Positions 12,376 through 26,935 of a stretch of DNA of 64,000 bases are shown in pieces. Source of the stretch: Haematobia irritans (taxonomy: Eukaryota > Arthropoda > Insecta > Diptera > Muscidae); assembly GCF_050003625.1 (NCBI RefSeq), contig NC_134399.1, forward strand, positions 149,662,473 to 149,726,472, written 5' to 3'. Under the pieces are notes generated by a model that saw only the letters and a program-made list of their open reading frames with translations, was not told the DNA's origin and did no database searches. The first letter of the stretch is position 1. Each line of letters begins with the position of its first letter. The translations under genes and the position numbers were made by a program.

Positions 12376-12395
12376 TAGAGAGTAAGCTGCAAGTA

Positions 12396-13952
12396 AAGGA
12401 ATGGAAGTAACCAATTGGCGCCTTAAAAATATAGAAAATTTCATTAAGATTTTATTCTACCAGTGTATGGCTAAGGTGAAACATAATATGTTTAAACAAT
12501 ACAAACAATATTTTGTTTGGACAAATCCTGAAAATATATATGCTTGCAGCAAAATGTGTTTGGGGTATACTCGTATGTTACAGAAGCGATTTTTTTTGAG
12601 GGTGTATGAATTATATTTATCAGTTATTTTCTCTTTCATATATACTATACACTGAGTAAAGTATTGAGCAATTCACCACATACAATTTATTTATTTCCTT
12701 CTTTCTTTATTTTCATTCCATCTTTAGTCTCTAAAGTCGTTTGTTAAAAATTTTGTTTTGAGATTCCATCAAAATAGTTCAAGGATTGTTGGCTTATTTT
12801 CAAAGTAAACAAGTTTCTCAAATATTGCCTGGCATAATAGCTAGTATTTCCCCGGAAACCATCATTTGTAACTGTATGAGTGTTCAAGTACTCACAGTTC
12901 ACACACGCCCACACACACACACACCGATACAATGTCCAACACTCAACAACAATGTTAGTTTGTAGTCCAAAGGAGAGTTTATGCAAGAGAAAAGTACGTG
13001 AAAGAAATTGTGAATAAGAGTAGAATGAAGAATTTCTGTTTGGTAAACTAATTGAGAAAAGTTTATCAAAAGTGTTAACAGTTTGTTTAAAATAATTTTT
13101 ATGTAAATTTCATAACTTCACTGACTCGTTGTTTCTTTGCAAACATTGCTGTTAGTGTAAACAACCAACTGTAATAATTGATACAACAGCAAAAAGTAGA
13201 ATGCACCAGGTGTAAATAATTTCCAAATACACTTAAAAAACCCACACACACACAAACAAATAACTTGTTTATTTTATTAATAGTGTTTACAAACTTTTTT
13301 TTTTTTGAATGATGGAATTCATAAATGTTATGAACAAATTTCATAAATTTACAAAGTACTCGTCTTGAATGGCTACGAATGAATGAAATGTTTTATACCA
13401 TAAATGAAATATACACTTCTCTGAGGTGTTTCTGATTTTTTTGGAAGACAACTTGCAAAAAAAAAATGGTTGTGTACAACTCAGACTTGACTGTTATGCA
13501 TTGTTCTAGTATACTAGAACTATAGAATATATATAGAACTATACTAGTACTATATAATACGATTGGGACATGTACAAAATACCAATGGTTTCCGGATTTA
13601 ATCCACGTCGAAAGTTTTAAACACTAATCGCACGAAAATGTTCACGATTTAAATCGACTTTTTGGGTGGGTTTAATCTTTTTAGTTGCTTTCTGCAACAC
13701 AAATGTCGCTCGAATGTCAAAACGTTCTGAGTCCGTATAACCTCAAAATGTCAAGTTTTAATATAGAGCTGTCATTTAGCAGATTGCAACACTAGGCTTG
13801 TCCAATGCCGAAATGCGGGTCCTTTTAATGCCAGGGCTTCAATAATGTCTTTGGAACAGTGTTACCATTGGGAATTTCCAAAAAGAGGCACAAAAAATGG
13901 CAAACGTCGAAAAAAATTGGCGCAATCATTTTGTTTTATTAACTTATACCAA
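12396..13952. other. Unassigned AT-rich DNA with short CA runs
   Basis: It contains CA-rich tracts near 12900-12925 and 13242-13255, a poly-T near 13300 and a palindromic TAGTATACTAGAACTATA stretch near 13510-13560. No gene or element is recognised. Confidence 0.4.
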
Positions 13953-15296
13953 AAACAAATAAGGAAAGTCTAAAGTCGGGCGGGGCCGACTATATTATAC
14001 CCTGCACCACTTTGTAGATCTAAATTTTCGATACCATATCACAACCGCCAAATGTGTTGGGTGCTATAAATAAAGGTTTGTCCCAAATACATACATTTAA
14101 AAATCACTCGATCTGGACAGAATTTGATAGACTTCTACAAAATCTATAGACTCAAAATTTAAATCGGCTGATGCACTACGATGGAACACAATGTTATTAA
14201 AAAAACATACAAATGCACAAAATTATTATACCCTGTACCACAGAAGTGGTGAAGGGTATAAATATGGGAAACACTTAAATCTGAAGCAATTTTAAGGAAA
14301 CTTCGCAAAAGTTTATTTATGATTTATCGTTCGATATATATGTATTAGAAGTTTAGGAAAATTAGAATCATTTTTACATCTTTTCAACTACGCAGTGGCG
14401 ATTTTACAAGGAAAATGTTGGTATTTTGACCATTTTTGTCGAAATCAGAAAAACATATATATGGGAGCTAAATCTAAATCTTAACCGATGTCAACCAAAT
14501 TTGGCACGCATAGCTGCAATGCTAATTTTACTCCCTGTAAATCGGAGCAAAAAAAATTGGTCTTTGTTGTCATATGAGTGTAAATCGGGCGAAAGCTATA
14601 TATGGGAGCATTATCTAAATCTTAACCGATGTCAACCAAATTTGGCACGCATAGCTACAATGCTAATTCTACTCCCTGTGCAAAATTTCAATTAAATCGG
14701 AGTAAAAGATTGGCCACTGTGGTCATATGAGTGTAAATCGGGCGAACGATATATATGGGAACTATATATAAATCTAAACCGATTTCAATAAAATTTAGCA
14801 CACCTGACTACACTACTAATTGTACCCCTAGTGCTAAATTTCAACCAAATTGGGGTAAAACTCTGGCTTCTGTGACCGTGTTAGTCCATATCGGGCGAAA
14901 GATATATATCGGAGCTATATCTAAATCTGAACCGATTTCAATAAAATTTGGCACACTTGACTATAGTACTAATTGTTCTTCTTGTGCAAAAATTTAAGCA
15001 AATTAGGGTAAAACTCTGGCTTCTGGGGCCATATAAGTCCATATCAATAGGGTTCTATCCTGAGCCAAAACACACACTTGTGCCAAATTTGAAGTCGATT
15101 GGACTAAAACTGCGACCTAGACTTTGATTACATAAATGTGTTCACGGACAGACGGACATGGCTATATCGACTCAGGAGCCACCCTGAGCATTTTTGCCAA
15201 AGACACCATTTGTCTATCTCGTCTCCTTCTGGGTGTTGCAAACATATGCACTAACTTATAATACCCTGTTCCACAGGGTGGCGCAGGGTATAACAA
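13953..15296 (-). mobile_element. Family B element, near complete
   Basis: On the plus strand it opens AACAAATAAGGAAAGTC, then the hairpin AGTCGGGCGGGGCCGACT and TATACCCTGCACCAC. It closes ATACCCTGTTCCACAGGG and GTGGCGCAGGGTATAAC. Four interior units about 151 bp apart carry TATATATGGGAGC followed by AAATC and AACCGAT. A degenerate GTCY block (GTTCACGGACAGACGGACAT) precedes GACTCAGGAGCCACCCTGAG. This copy is a good reference for the family's order. Confidence 0.75.
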
Positions 15297-15518
15297 AAAA
15301 CGTAAAATATAAATACTGCTATGAGGTAAAGTTAAAGTATATTTTGCGAATTCATACAAATTGGAAAACAAATGTTCTTTAAAATTATTTTTAAGCGTTT
15401 GTGAAACCATCGGGCCTTTTAATTACATCTTTAAATTCATTTACGATATCAATATAATTTATATCATTATTGGTTTTTAAGTAATACGCATCTAAGAATT
15501 TTGTATTATTTAATTGTT

Positions 15519-18041
15519 TTTATACCCATCACCATAGGATGGGGGGTATATTAACTTTGTCATTCCGTTTGTAACACATCGAAATATTGCTCTAAGACCC
15601 CATAAAGTATATATATTCTGGGTCGTGGTGAAATTCTGAGTCGATCTGAGCATGTCCGTCCTTCTGTTGAAATCACGCTAACTTCCGAACGAAACAAGCT
15701 ATCGACTTGAAACTTGGCACAAGTAATTGTTATTGATGTAGGTCGGATGGTATTGCAAATGGGCCATATCGGTCCACTTTTACGTATAGCCCCCATATAA
15801 ACGGACCCCCAAATTTGGCTTGCGAGAATTTGGTACATGGTGTCAGTATATGGTCTCTAACAACCATGCAAAAACTGGTCCACATCGGTCCATAATTATA
15901 TATAGCCCCCATATAAACCGATCCCCCGATTTGGCTTACGAGGCCTCTAAGAGAAGCAAATTTCATCCGATCCGGCTGAAATTTGGTACATGGTGTCTCT
16001 AACAACCATGCAAAAACTGGTCCACATCGGTCCATAATTATATATAGCCCCCATATAAACCGATCCCCCGATTTGGCTTGCGAGGCCTCTAAGAGAAGCA
16101 AATTTCATCCGATCCGGCTGAAATTTGGTACATGGTGTTAGTATATGGTCTCTAACAACCATGCAAAAATTGGTCGACATCGGTCCATAATTATATATAG
16201 CCCCCATATAAACCGATCCCCCGATTTGGCTTGCGAGGCCTCTAAGAGAAGCAAATTTCATCCGATCCGGCTGAAATTTGGTACATGGTGTTAGTATATG
16301 GTCTCTAGCAACCATGCAAAAATTGGTCTACATCGGTCCATAATTATATATAGCCCCCATATAAACCGATCCCCCGACTTGGCTTGCGAGGCCTCTAAGA
16401 GAAGCAAATTTCATCCGATCCGGCTGAAATTTGGTACATGGTGTTAGTATATGGTCTCTAACAACCATGCAAAAATTGGTCGACATCGGTCCATAATTAT
16501 ATATAGCCCCCATATAAACCGATCCCCCGATTTGGCTTGCGAGGCCTCTAAGAGAAGCAAATTTCATCCGATCCGGCTGAAATTTGGTACATGGTGTTAG
16601 TATATGGTCTCTACCAACCATGAAAAAATTGGTCCACATCGGTTCATAATTATATATAGCCCCCATATAAACCGATCACCAGATTTGACCTCCGGAACCT
16701 CTTGGAAGACCAAAATTCATCTGATTCAGTTGAAATTTGGTACGTGGTGTTAATATATGGCCTCAAACTCCCATGCAAAAATTGGTCGATATCGGTCCAT
16801 AATTATATATAGGCCCATATAAACCGATCCCCAGATTTGACCTCCAGAGAAGAGCAAAATTGTTCCCATTCGGTTGGAATTTGGTACGTGATGTTAGTAT
16901 ATGGTATCCAACAACCATACAGGAATTGGTTCCTATCAGTCCATAATTATACATTGCTCCCATATAAATCGATCCCCAGATTTGACCTCCGGTGCCTTTT
17001 GGAGAAGCAAAATTCATCCGATCTGCTTGAAATTTGGTACGTGGTGGTAGTATATGATATTTAACAACCATTAAAGTTGGGTAGTTCGCGAACGAACTAG
17101 TTCAAGTGAACGGATCACTGAAATGAACGGACTGAACTAGATCGCATTAATCGTTCTTTTTCGTTCACCATGTCAGTTCAGCTAGCTAAACAGTTTGTTT
17201 GCTCAGTTATTTTTGCTTTCCTTGGCATTGTCATAGTTTTCAGTCCTTAAACTCATATCGCTTTTTGTTGCACATAAATTATTCGGGATTATTTTCGTAT
17301 TTATTTTTGTGGGATGAATAAAACAACGCAATATACTTGTAATTTATTATGAATTTGAAATGAACCAGAAAAGAACTGGAAACCCCTCACTGGCCGACAA
17401 TGAACTAGAGAACTAACTGACCGAACTAGTTCACTGACCGAAAAAGAGCTGAAGTGAGCGATCATTTCATTGAACTACAATGCCCATCACTAACAACCAT
17501 GCCAAAAGTGGTCCATATCAGTCCATAATCGTACATAGCCCCATATAAACCGATCCCGATATTTGGTTTTGGAACCTCTTGGAGGAGCAAATTTCATCCG
17601 AGAGAGTTGAAATTTGGTACATTGTGCTAGTATATGGTCGTTAACAACCATGCCTAACTAGGTCCATATCGGTCTATAGTTATATATGGCCCTCAGATAA
17701 ATCGATTCCCAATCACACAAAAATTGGTCAATATCAAGTTCATAATTGTATATAGCCCCCATATAAGCGATCCCCATATTTCAATTCTGGCTCTCTACGT
17801 ACAAAAAGTCCGTATCGATTCGTAATTATTTGTAGACTTAACTATACATAACTTTTTTTGTCTAATATATACCATGTATGGACTAAATCACAATTTAGAA
17901 AACAATGTTAAGAAGTTTTAAGATACCACAACCCAAGTAATTCGATTGTCGATGATAGTCTTTCGTAGAAGTTTCTACGCAATCCATGGTGGTGGGTACA
18001 TAAGATTCGGCCTGGCCGAACTTGCGGCCGTGTATTCTTGT
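15519..18041 (+). mobile_element. Family A element, longest copy, with 153-bp monomer array
   Basis: It starts TTTTTATACCCATCACCATA and GGATGGGGGGTATATTAAC and ends GGCCTGGCCGAACTTGCGGC with CTTGTTTTT. Between 15850 and 16680 at least four monomers repeat at exactly 153-bp spacing (CGATCCCCCG at 16061, 16214, 16367, 16520) with very few differences. The monomers become more diverged toward 17800. A hAT-type MITE interrupts it at 17072-17492. Because 153 is 51 codons the monomers stay open in one frame, which I do not take as coding. Confidence 0.8.
17072..17492. mobile_element. hAT-type MITE with 8-bp target duplication
   Basis: A 421-bp insert in family A. The termini are TAAAGTTGGGTAGTTC and GCCCATCACTA (inverted TAGTGATGGGC). 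The direct repeat ACAACCAT lies at 17064-17071 and 17493-17500; uninterrupted A copies contain it once (AACAACCATGC). An 8-bp duplication with TAG..GGGC-type ends is the hAT signature. The interior carries several GAACTAGTTC palindromes near both ends and no transposase frame. Confidence 0.9.
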
Positions 18042-20799
<2,758 letters not shown>

Positions 20800-20804
20800 A
20801 CTTT

Positions 20805-21060
20805 CTTCTGCACGCATGCACACCTTGCATACACAGGGTCGTGGGTTCAAACCCAGTTTCGACCAAACACCAATAAGTTTTTCAGCGATGGATTATTCCA
20901 CCTCAGTAATGTTGGTGACATTTCTGAGTGTTTCAAATCTTCTCTAAGTGGTTTCACTACGATGTGGAACGCCGTTCGGACTCGGCTATAAAAAGGAGGT
21001 CTCTTGCCATTGAGCTTAACATAGAATCGGGCAGCAATCAGTGATTAGGGAGAAGTTTGT
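20805..21060 (+). mobile_element. tRNA-derived SINE (family S), 3'-truncated, plus strand
   Basis: The copy has the B-box-like GGGTTCAAACCC after GGGTCGTG, then the SINE body: CCAAACACCAATAAGTTTTT, GTAATGTTGGTGACATTTCT, GTGGAACGCCGTTCGGACTC, GGCTATAAAAAGGAGGTC and AATCGGGCAGCAATCAGTGA. It stops before the 3' part shared with the LINE. The 5' side merges with the GCTTGCAACCGCAATC motif. Confidence 0.75.
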
Positions 21061-21655
21061 GTTTTAAGGTTTGTGGCTTCCTTAGAGACAATTCCGGACA
21101 ATTACCAAGCCAAGAAAAAACCTAAATTATTTGGTATGGAGAGTTTTCGGTGGGATATTCTGTTCAGCCAGGCATTTAATACCAATTTCAAATTTCAGCG
21201 TGATTTTCCTCGCTTAGAGAGAAATTTTGCAATTGTAGTATATACATTAGCTAAACTGATAACCAATTTCTTTAAATGTATAAAGGCTCTCTTTGCATTT
21301 GTTTTAATTCAATTTAGTTCCTAATGATATATCCAATAGATAATAATACTTCGAATTTAAATTCACTTCTTTGAAGAATAAGGATAGGAAAACAGCGATT
21401 AATCAATGTTCTTGCTATTTGTCTCAATTAGAATAACTATGAATAAATGGAAAAATGTGCAAAAATATGTTCACACCTTTGTTCACACGGTTACGAACAA
21501 AGGAGAAAAATGAAATGAAATTACATTCAATATTAGGATACTGGATGAATTGACATATTTTCCAAGAAATGATTTATGGTCACATGCTTAGTGGAGTAAA
21601 ATTCCTTCAGAATGGGGGGTTATTGATGACCAGTTAATTCGACAATTTGCAAAAA
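21061..21655. other. Unassigned AT-rich DNA
   Basis: Nothing recognisable beyond short chance frames. Confidence 0.4.
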
Positions 21656-21659
21656 AATT

Positions 21660-21800
21660 GAAAATTATAAGTTAGTGCATATGCTTGCAACATCCAGAAG
21701 GAGACGAGATTGTCACATGGTGATTTTGGCAAAAATGCTCAGGGATGCCTTTGAATTGATCTAGCCATGTCCGTTTGCCTGTGAACACATTTTTGCGTTC
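21660..21800 (+). mobile_element. Family B 5' end fragment
   Basis: TTATAAGTTAGTGCATATGC, CCAGAAGGAGACGAGAT, AAAATGCTCAGGG and TAGCCATGTCCGTTTGCCTG follow the order of the 5' end of the B copy at 59404. The fragment stops abruptly after GAACACATTTTTGCG. Confidence 0.65.
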
Positions 21801-22604
21801 AGTAGAATTAGCATTGGAACTATCCCACGGCGGCAAGTTCTCAGCACCGGATTGTTTCGAGGAGTTCAGTTCAGCGAGTGCCACACGAGTATGCGTGTTG
21901 TTGGTGTATCCCAGGGAGCTTTCTCCTTTTGCTCTCGGAATAGAGGAAAACCACGGACCATGGTACTTATCAATATACCGAACCCACTTAGAGTTGGGCG
22001 ATCCCGGCTCACTAAAGTGATTGGTATTTTCGGATCCGCTCCTAAAAAGGAACTAGTTCCATCATTTAGTTTCGCAGCTCCTTTTGGATCTGGATAAGAA
22101 AAGTGTTCAAAGAATCCCATATTTTGAAATTTTCTTTCAGCTCCGCAAGAAAATTAAATGCATGGATCCTAAATTTAAGCAAAACATAAAAATTCCAAAG
22201 AATTTAATCAAATTTCTTGGCCATTAATTTGTATAATAAAGATTTTGTGACTAATTAGATTAGATAATGGCGTAACTATTTAGACAATTTTTCAGAGATC
22301 AATATAACATATATCTTTGAAATATTGTGTTTAAATTTTTTCTTAGTTACTATGTAAAAAATTATTTTTCCGACTTTAAGGGAAAAGAGTTCGCCTTTCG
22401 TTTATAATTTATCCTATTGCTGAAAATATTCGTTCGCATTGAACAGATGTTGCTGATATACATAATATTTGTAAAGCATGTTGGTATTGGTATTTAGGTT
22501 CGATTAGTTTTTACATCTTTATTAATGGTATGGCAACTTCAATCTAAGTGAGAGCTGTTGTCATAAAGAGCGAATGAAATGGAATAAGTACAAAACGAAA
22601 TAAA
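21801..22604. other. Unassigned DNA, one possible hAT-like terminus
   Basis: TAGAGTTGGGCGATCC at about 21990 resembles the left end of hAT-type MITEs, followed by GGAACTAGTTCC. I could not find the matching right end, so no element is called. The rest is AT-rich and unassigned. Confidence 0.3.
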
Positions 22605-23960
22605 TACGAGGGCAGTTCGAAAACGTCTTAGCCTAGCACACAAAGCGCGGTATATACAGAAAAAAGGTAAGTGTTTTGGAAACTTCCATCTCTGTTATGA
22701 ACACCTGTTAAATTTTGTTTCGATTTAGCAACTCCTTCATATAGAAACAGGTGTCAAAAAAAGACGCATCGGCAATTTTTTTACAATGAAAAAATTAGAA
22801 ATGCGTGCTGTCATTAAATATTTACATAAAAAAGGTTTATCGGGACAAGAAATTCATAATGATATGGTGAATGTGTTAGGTGAAAGTGCTCCTTTATATG
22901 CAACACTAAAAAATTGGGTTGTTGAATTTAAACGTGGTCGTACAAGCATTTAAGATGAAACACGTAGTGGACGTCCAAAAACAGCAACAACAACAGAAAT
23001 TGTAGCCAAAGTGCATGATATGGTATTAAATGATCGACGAATAAAAGTGCGTGGAATTGTTAATATCATGGGCATCTCAAATGATGGAGTCCATTTAATT
23101 TTGCATGAAGAACTCCAGATGAAAAAGCTTTCTGCAAGATGGGTGCCGCATTTGTTAACAGTCGATCAAAAACGCATAAGAATGAACATTTCTCAAGCTT
23201 GTTTGGATCGTTTTAAGCGAAATAAAATGGATTCTAAGCGTCGTTTCATAACTGTTGATGAGACATGGATCCACCACTATACTCCAGAGACAAAAGAACA
23301 ATCCAAACAATGGACTGACGCTGGAGGAAGTGCCCCAAAGAAGGCAAAAACAATTCAATCGGCTGGTAAGGTAATGGCATCGGTTTTTTGGGACTTTAAA
23401 GGTATTTTATTGATCGAATATCTGCAAAAGGGTAAAACATCAAATTCAGAGTACTATTGCAACCTTTTGGATCAATTAAATAAACAAATTCGAGAAAAAC
23501 GTCCTGGCTTACAACACAAAAAATAATTTTTCATCAAGACAACGTACCAACGCGCACAAAAGTGTTTTAACAATGGCTAAAAGCAACGAATTAAAGTACG
23601 AGTTGCTTGACCACCCACCTTACTCTCCTGATTTAGCTCCCAGTGACTTCTACTTGTTCCCAAATCTAAAAAAATATCCTTGCTGGCAAGCGCTCCGTAA
23701 CTATGACAAGCCCATGTTAAATTCATCGCTTCTGCGTCAATTTTGCACCACTTCCGGATCCAAAACGAACATTTTCATTACTTTTTTCGCGACGCTTTTT
23801 TTGCTGCCCAGCATGAATTTACCATAGGATAGGACGGAAGTCCTCCATTTCAACAGCCGTTGCACTGAATTTGCTTCACTTCTTTAGGTGTGATCCGAAT
23901 TTAATGGTTTGGATGTAAATTAAAAAATTATGTGATATTTTGTCAAATAAATAATTTTAA
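22605..23960 (+). mobile_element. mariner (DD34D) element, decayed
   Basis: The left end is TA then CGAGGGCAGTTCG and AAAACGTCTTAGCC, a mariner-like terminus, followed by a short leader and a full-length but broken transposase. I could not find the matching right terminal repeat, so the right boundary is set loosely after the coding remnant. Confidence 0.75.
22786..23830 (+). pseudogene. mariner transposase, broken
   Basis: The ATG at 22786 starts MKKLEMRAVIKYLHKKG. A TAA stop interrupts after EFKRGRTSI (about 22952), just before DETRSGRPK. The long middle frame (23011-23526) has WVPHLL, then VDETWIHHYTPETK (first catalytic D), then SAGKVMASVFWD. A stop after RPGLQHKK and a frame change precede HQDNVP (second D). 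The last part continues from about 23573 with HPPYSPDLAPSDFYLFPNL (third D), and the C-terminus is scrambled after it. D-to-D spacing is the mariner DD34D type. The subfamily differs from the Himar1-like copy at 37338 and I leave it open. Inactive. Confidence 0.9.
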
Positions 23961-24275
23961 TAATTTTTAATGGATTTTAACGCTTGTCGAAAACGTTTGA
24001 CGACAAATATTTTCAAAAATTCACAATTTTTTCAGATTGGATTTAGAATTTTTTTCAACAAAATTTGAATGATTTGTACCATTTTATGAATTCTTACCCT
24101 GTTTTTAACCTATTTGAAACAAAAAAAGTTAAAATTACACAGTAAAAGTATGAAAAAAGCATGTTATAAAAATTTTAATGAAAAGACCATCCTGGGTAGT
24201 TAAAATAAAGAACATCATTGGGAGTGCATCCTCTGGAAGTGTTTTTAATGTTGTGCCTTTGGAAGAACTTCCAAT
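23961..24275. other. Unassigned AT-rich spacer
   Basis: Between the mariner remnant and a family B element; nothing recognisable. Confidence 0.4.
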
Positions 24276-25357
24276 TTTTATACCCTTCACCACTACTGTG
24301 GTACAGGGTATAATAAGTTTGTGCATTTGTATGTAACGCCAAGAAGGAGTAATCATAGACCAACCTTTTAGTATACGGATCGGCTTAGAATTAAATTCTG
24401 AGTCGATTTAGCGATGTCCGTCTGTCTGTCTGTCCGTCTGTCCGTCTGTCTGTCTGTCCGTCTGTCTGTCTGTTGATGTATTTTTGTGTGCAAAGTACAG
24501 CTCGCAGTTTTAGTCCGATTGTCCTAAAATTTGGTATAGGGTCCTGTTTCGGCTCAAAGACGATCCCTATTGATTTTGGAAAAAATCGGTTCAGATTTAG
24601 ATATAGCTGCCATATATATTTTTCACCGATCTGGTCATAATTGGCGTGTATATCAACCGATCTTCCTCAAATTCCGTATATCCGAATATTTTATTGGTCT
24701 CGAAAAAATTGCAAAATATCAGCCAAATCGGTTCAGATTTAGATATATCTCTCATATATAGCTTTCGCCCGATTTACACTCATATGACCACAGAGGCCAA
24801 TTTTTAACTCCGATTTAGTTGAAATTTTGCAGAGGGAGTAGAATTAGCATTGTAGCTATGCGTGCCAAATTTGGTTGACATCGGTTCAGATTTAGATTTA
24901 GCTCCCATATATATGTTTTTCTGATTTCGACAAAAATGGCCAAAATACCAACATTTTCCTTGTAAAATCGCCACTGCTTAGTCGAAAAGTTGTAAAAATG
25001 ACTCTAATTTTCCTAAACTTCTAATACATATATATCGAGCGATTAATCATAAATAAACTTTTGCAAAGTTTCCTTAAAATTGCTTCAGATTTAAATGTTT
25101 CCCATATTTTTTTACTAACATTGTGTTCCACCCTAGTGCATTAGCCGACTTAAATTTTGAGTCTATAGATTTTGTAGAAGTCTATCAAATTCTGTCCAGA
25201 TCGAGTGATATTTAAATGTATGTATTTGGGACAAACCTTTATATATAGCCCCCAACACATTTGACGGATGTGATATGGTATCGAAAATTTAGATCTACAA
25301 AGTGGTGCAGGGTATTATATAGTCGGCCCCGCTCGACTTTAGACTTCCCTTACTTGT
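24276..25357 (+). mobile_element. Family B element
   Basis: It runs from TTTTATACCCTTCACCAC to GACTTTAGACTTCCCTTACT and TGTTTTTTT. It has the longest (GTCY)n block in the window (about 24415-24475) and interior units with GGTTCAGATTTAGATATAGC. The 3' part from 25303 is also the first 55 bp of the large tandem duplication. Confidence 0.8.
24415..24476. repeat. Expanded (GTCY)n block in family B
   Basis: About 15 GTCC/GTCT tetranucleotides after GAGTCGATTTAGCGAT. Shorter versions lie at 2740, 27447 and 41114. Confidence 0.9.
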
Positions 25358-25362
25358 TTTTT

Positions 25363-26578
25363 TGCTGGGGAATGTTTCTAGGAGACTTTAATGCTCACCA
25401 TGGACTTTGGTATTCTCTCCTGGGTAATGACCAGAGGGGCATAGCTTTGGCAGAACAGATAAATGATTCGGCAGTTTGCACTGTGAACGAATATTGCACC
25501 AGATCGCCAGACATATCTTTAGCTGATAAATGACGTATCATAGCAACCCGTCATTTAACTTGGATCCCCTCCTCATAATTCTCGCCATTGACTGACCCTC
25601 CGATTTCATAATTTCTGAACGCCGGACGTCCATCTATCAAACGTAAACCAACTTGAATGGCTTGAAAGAATGCATAGATCGCCGTTTCGGAAAGCTCCTA
25701 TCCCCTCCCATTTTCGTGTTGTCCAGAGGGTGTGGTCGGTCGTTATCAACGCAGCAGCCGATCACTTCTTACCCGCTGATCGAATCGAAAGAAAACTCTT
25801 CTTTCAGTGTGGGAATACTGGGAGTTAAGTACTTGACCAGGCTCCTCAAGTTGTTCTTGTAATCACTTATTATACCGAATTTATGAAAAATGGGTAGGGT
25901 GATTTCACAGCTGAAGCCAGACAAAGAATGGAGCAAGTGCGATTTGTACAGAACGATCTCATTTCTCTCGCCAGTAGCCAAGACACTTGAATTACTACGC
26001 ATCACCGACATTGTGTAGAAATTTCTAGCTGCCAACCATAAATATGGCACAGTATCGGGAGAAGCCGCACTAGACCGGGCAATTAAGCGGAGGAAAATTT
26101 TTCTTCCTAACTAAAAGGGCCCGACAGAAGACATACAGCGAGAAACGAGAATGGCAAGAATGCCGGAGAAACTAAAGTAGATGCAGCAGGTGGCCACATC
26201 GGCTTATAACAGATATTCGAATATGGCGAGACAGAAAACAAGGCGAAGTGAACTACTACATTATCCACATGCTATCCAGCGACGGCTATTTTCGTAAATA
26301 TTTGAACCCTATGGGAAAGTGGAGTACGTATATGTTATGTTAATATAACATACGAGGAAGAGGAGATTGTCGATATTGCAGAACACACAGTTTTCAAATG
26401 TAGCCGATGGAGAGAACGACGCAGGGAAGTGGAGAATGAGATCGGTCGTATCTTCACCCGAAATATAATCAACAAAATGTTACTGAATGAGAGGCACTGG
26501 GAGTTGTAAGTAGATATGCAGAATACGATCTTCAAAAGCAGAAGGCCAATATGGATCTAGCGATGTGATAAACTGAAG
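25363..26578 (+). pseudogene. R1-like non-LTR retrotransposon ORF2, internally deleted (unit 1)
   Basis: The first part encodes an endonuclease motif, LGDFNAHHGLW, then GIALAEQINDSAVCTVNEY and DISLADK (APE-type endonuclease that nicks the target). Frame-shifted pieces follow, including RRFGKLLSPP. The reverse transcriptase core is absent. The end of the protein reappears as AEHTVFKCSRWRERRREVEN and IGRIFT..NIINKML (about 26360-26510). That is the cysteine/histidine C-terminal tail usual in R1-clade ORF2. Multiple stops; not functional. Clade assignment rests on the tail only. Confidence 0.75.
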
Positions 26579-26626
26579 CGAAGTAATGCGAAAGCTTTTT
26601 CGAGGTGGGAAGTATACCCTGGGGTG

Positions 26627-26935
26627 AGGTAGGTTAGGTTAGGTTATGTGGCAGCCCGATGTATCAGGCTCACTTAGACTATTCAGTCCATTGTGATACC
26701 ACAGTGGTGAACTTCTCTCTTATCACTGAGTGCTGCCCGATTCCATGTTAAGCTCAATGACAAGGGACCTCCTTTTTATAGCCGAGTCCGAACGGCGTTC
26801 CACATTCCAGTGAAACCACTTAGAGAAGCTTTGAAACCCTCAGAAATGTCACCAGCATTACTGAGGTGGGATAATCCACCGCTGAAAAACTTTTTGGTAT
26901 TCGGTCGTAGCAGGAATCAAACCCACGACCTTGTG
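26627..26935 (-). mobile_element. tRNA-derived SINE (family S), unit 1
   Basis: On the minus strand: a B-box-like GGGTTTGATTCC within GGTCGTGGGTTTGATTCC, then the body (CACCAG..ACATTTCTGAGGG, AACGCCGTTCGGACTCGGCT, AAAAAGGAGGTCCCTTGTCA). The LINE-shared 3' part and about four TAACC units follow. The A-box side of the head is lost at a palindromic junction (26911-26975). It is present again in unit 2. Confidence 0.85.

Larger units (their letters stand above)
9081..12395 (-). mobile_element. RNase H-bearing non-LTR retrotransposon (I/LOA-like), 5'-truncated, interrupted by DD37E
   Basis: The minus strand carries the downstream half of ORF2 (RT fingers to palm remnant, RNase H, C-terminal cysteine-rich tail), a short 3' UTR and a 3' tail of TAACC units at about 9081-9098. 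A DD37E transposon sits at 11130-12375. Translating across its TA site gives a continuous LHELVSFIES, so the LINE was there first. LINE sequence is lost within about 20 bp beyond the insert, and family B sequence flanks the 3' tail. Confidence 0.75.

Noticed and set aside
15730..16666. Open frames with a 51-residue repeat (YMGAIYNYG, KFQPDRMKFASLRG), also at 8408, 30057 and 53670
   Set aside because: The monomer is 153 bp, a multiple of three, so a frame stays open by arithmetic. The frame lacks a shared start and is broken in other copies of the same element. I do not see it as coding.
15850..17060. Regular array that could be mistaken for a CRISPR
   Set aside because: Units are 153 bp with no repeat-spacer pattern, inside a eukaryotic transposon.
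21990..22110. Second hAT element starting TAGAGTTGGGC
   Set aside because: Only one terminus was seen; without a partner end or target duplication it is not supported.
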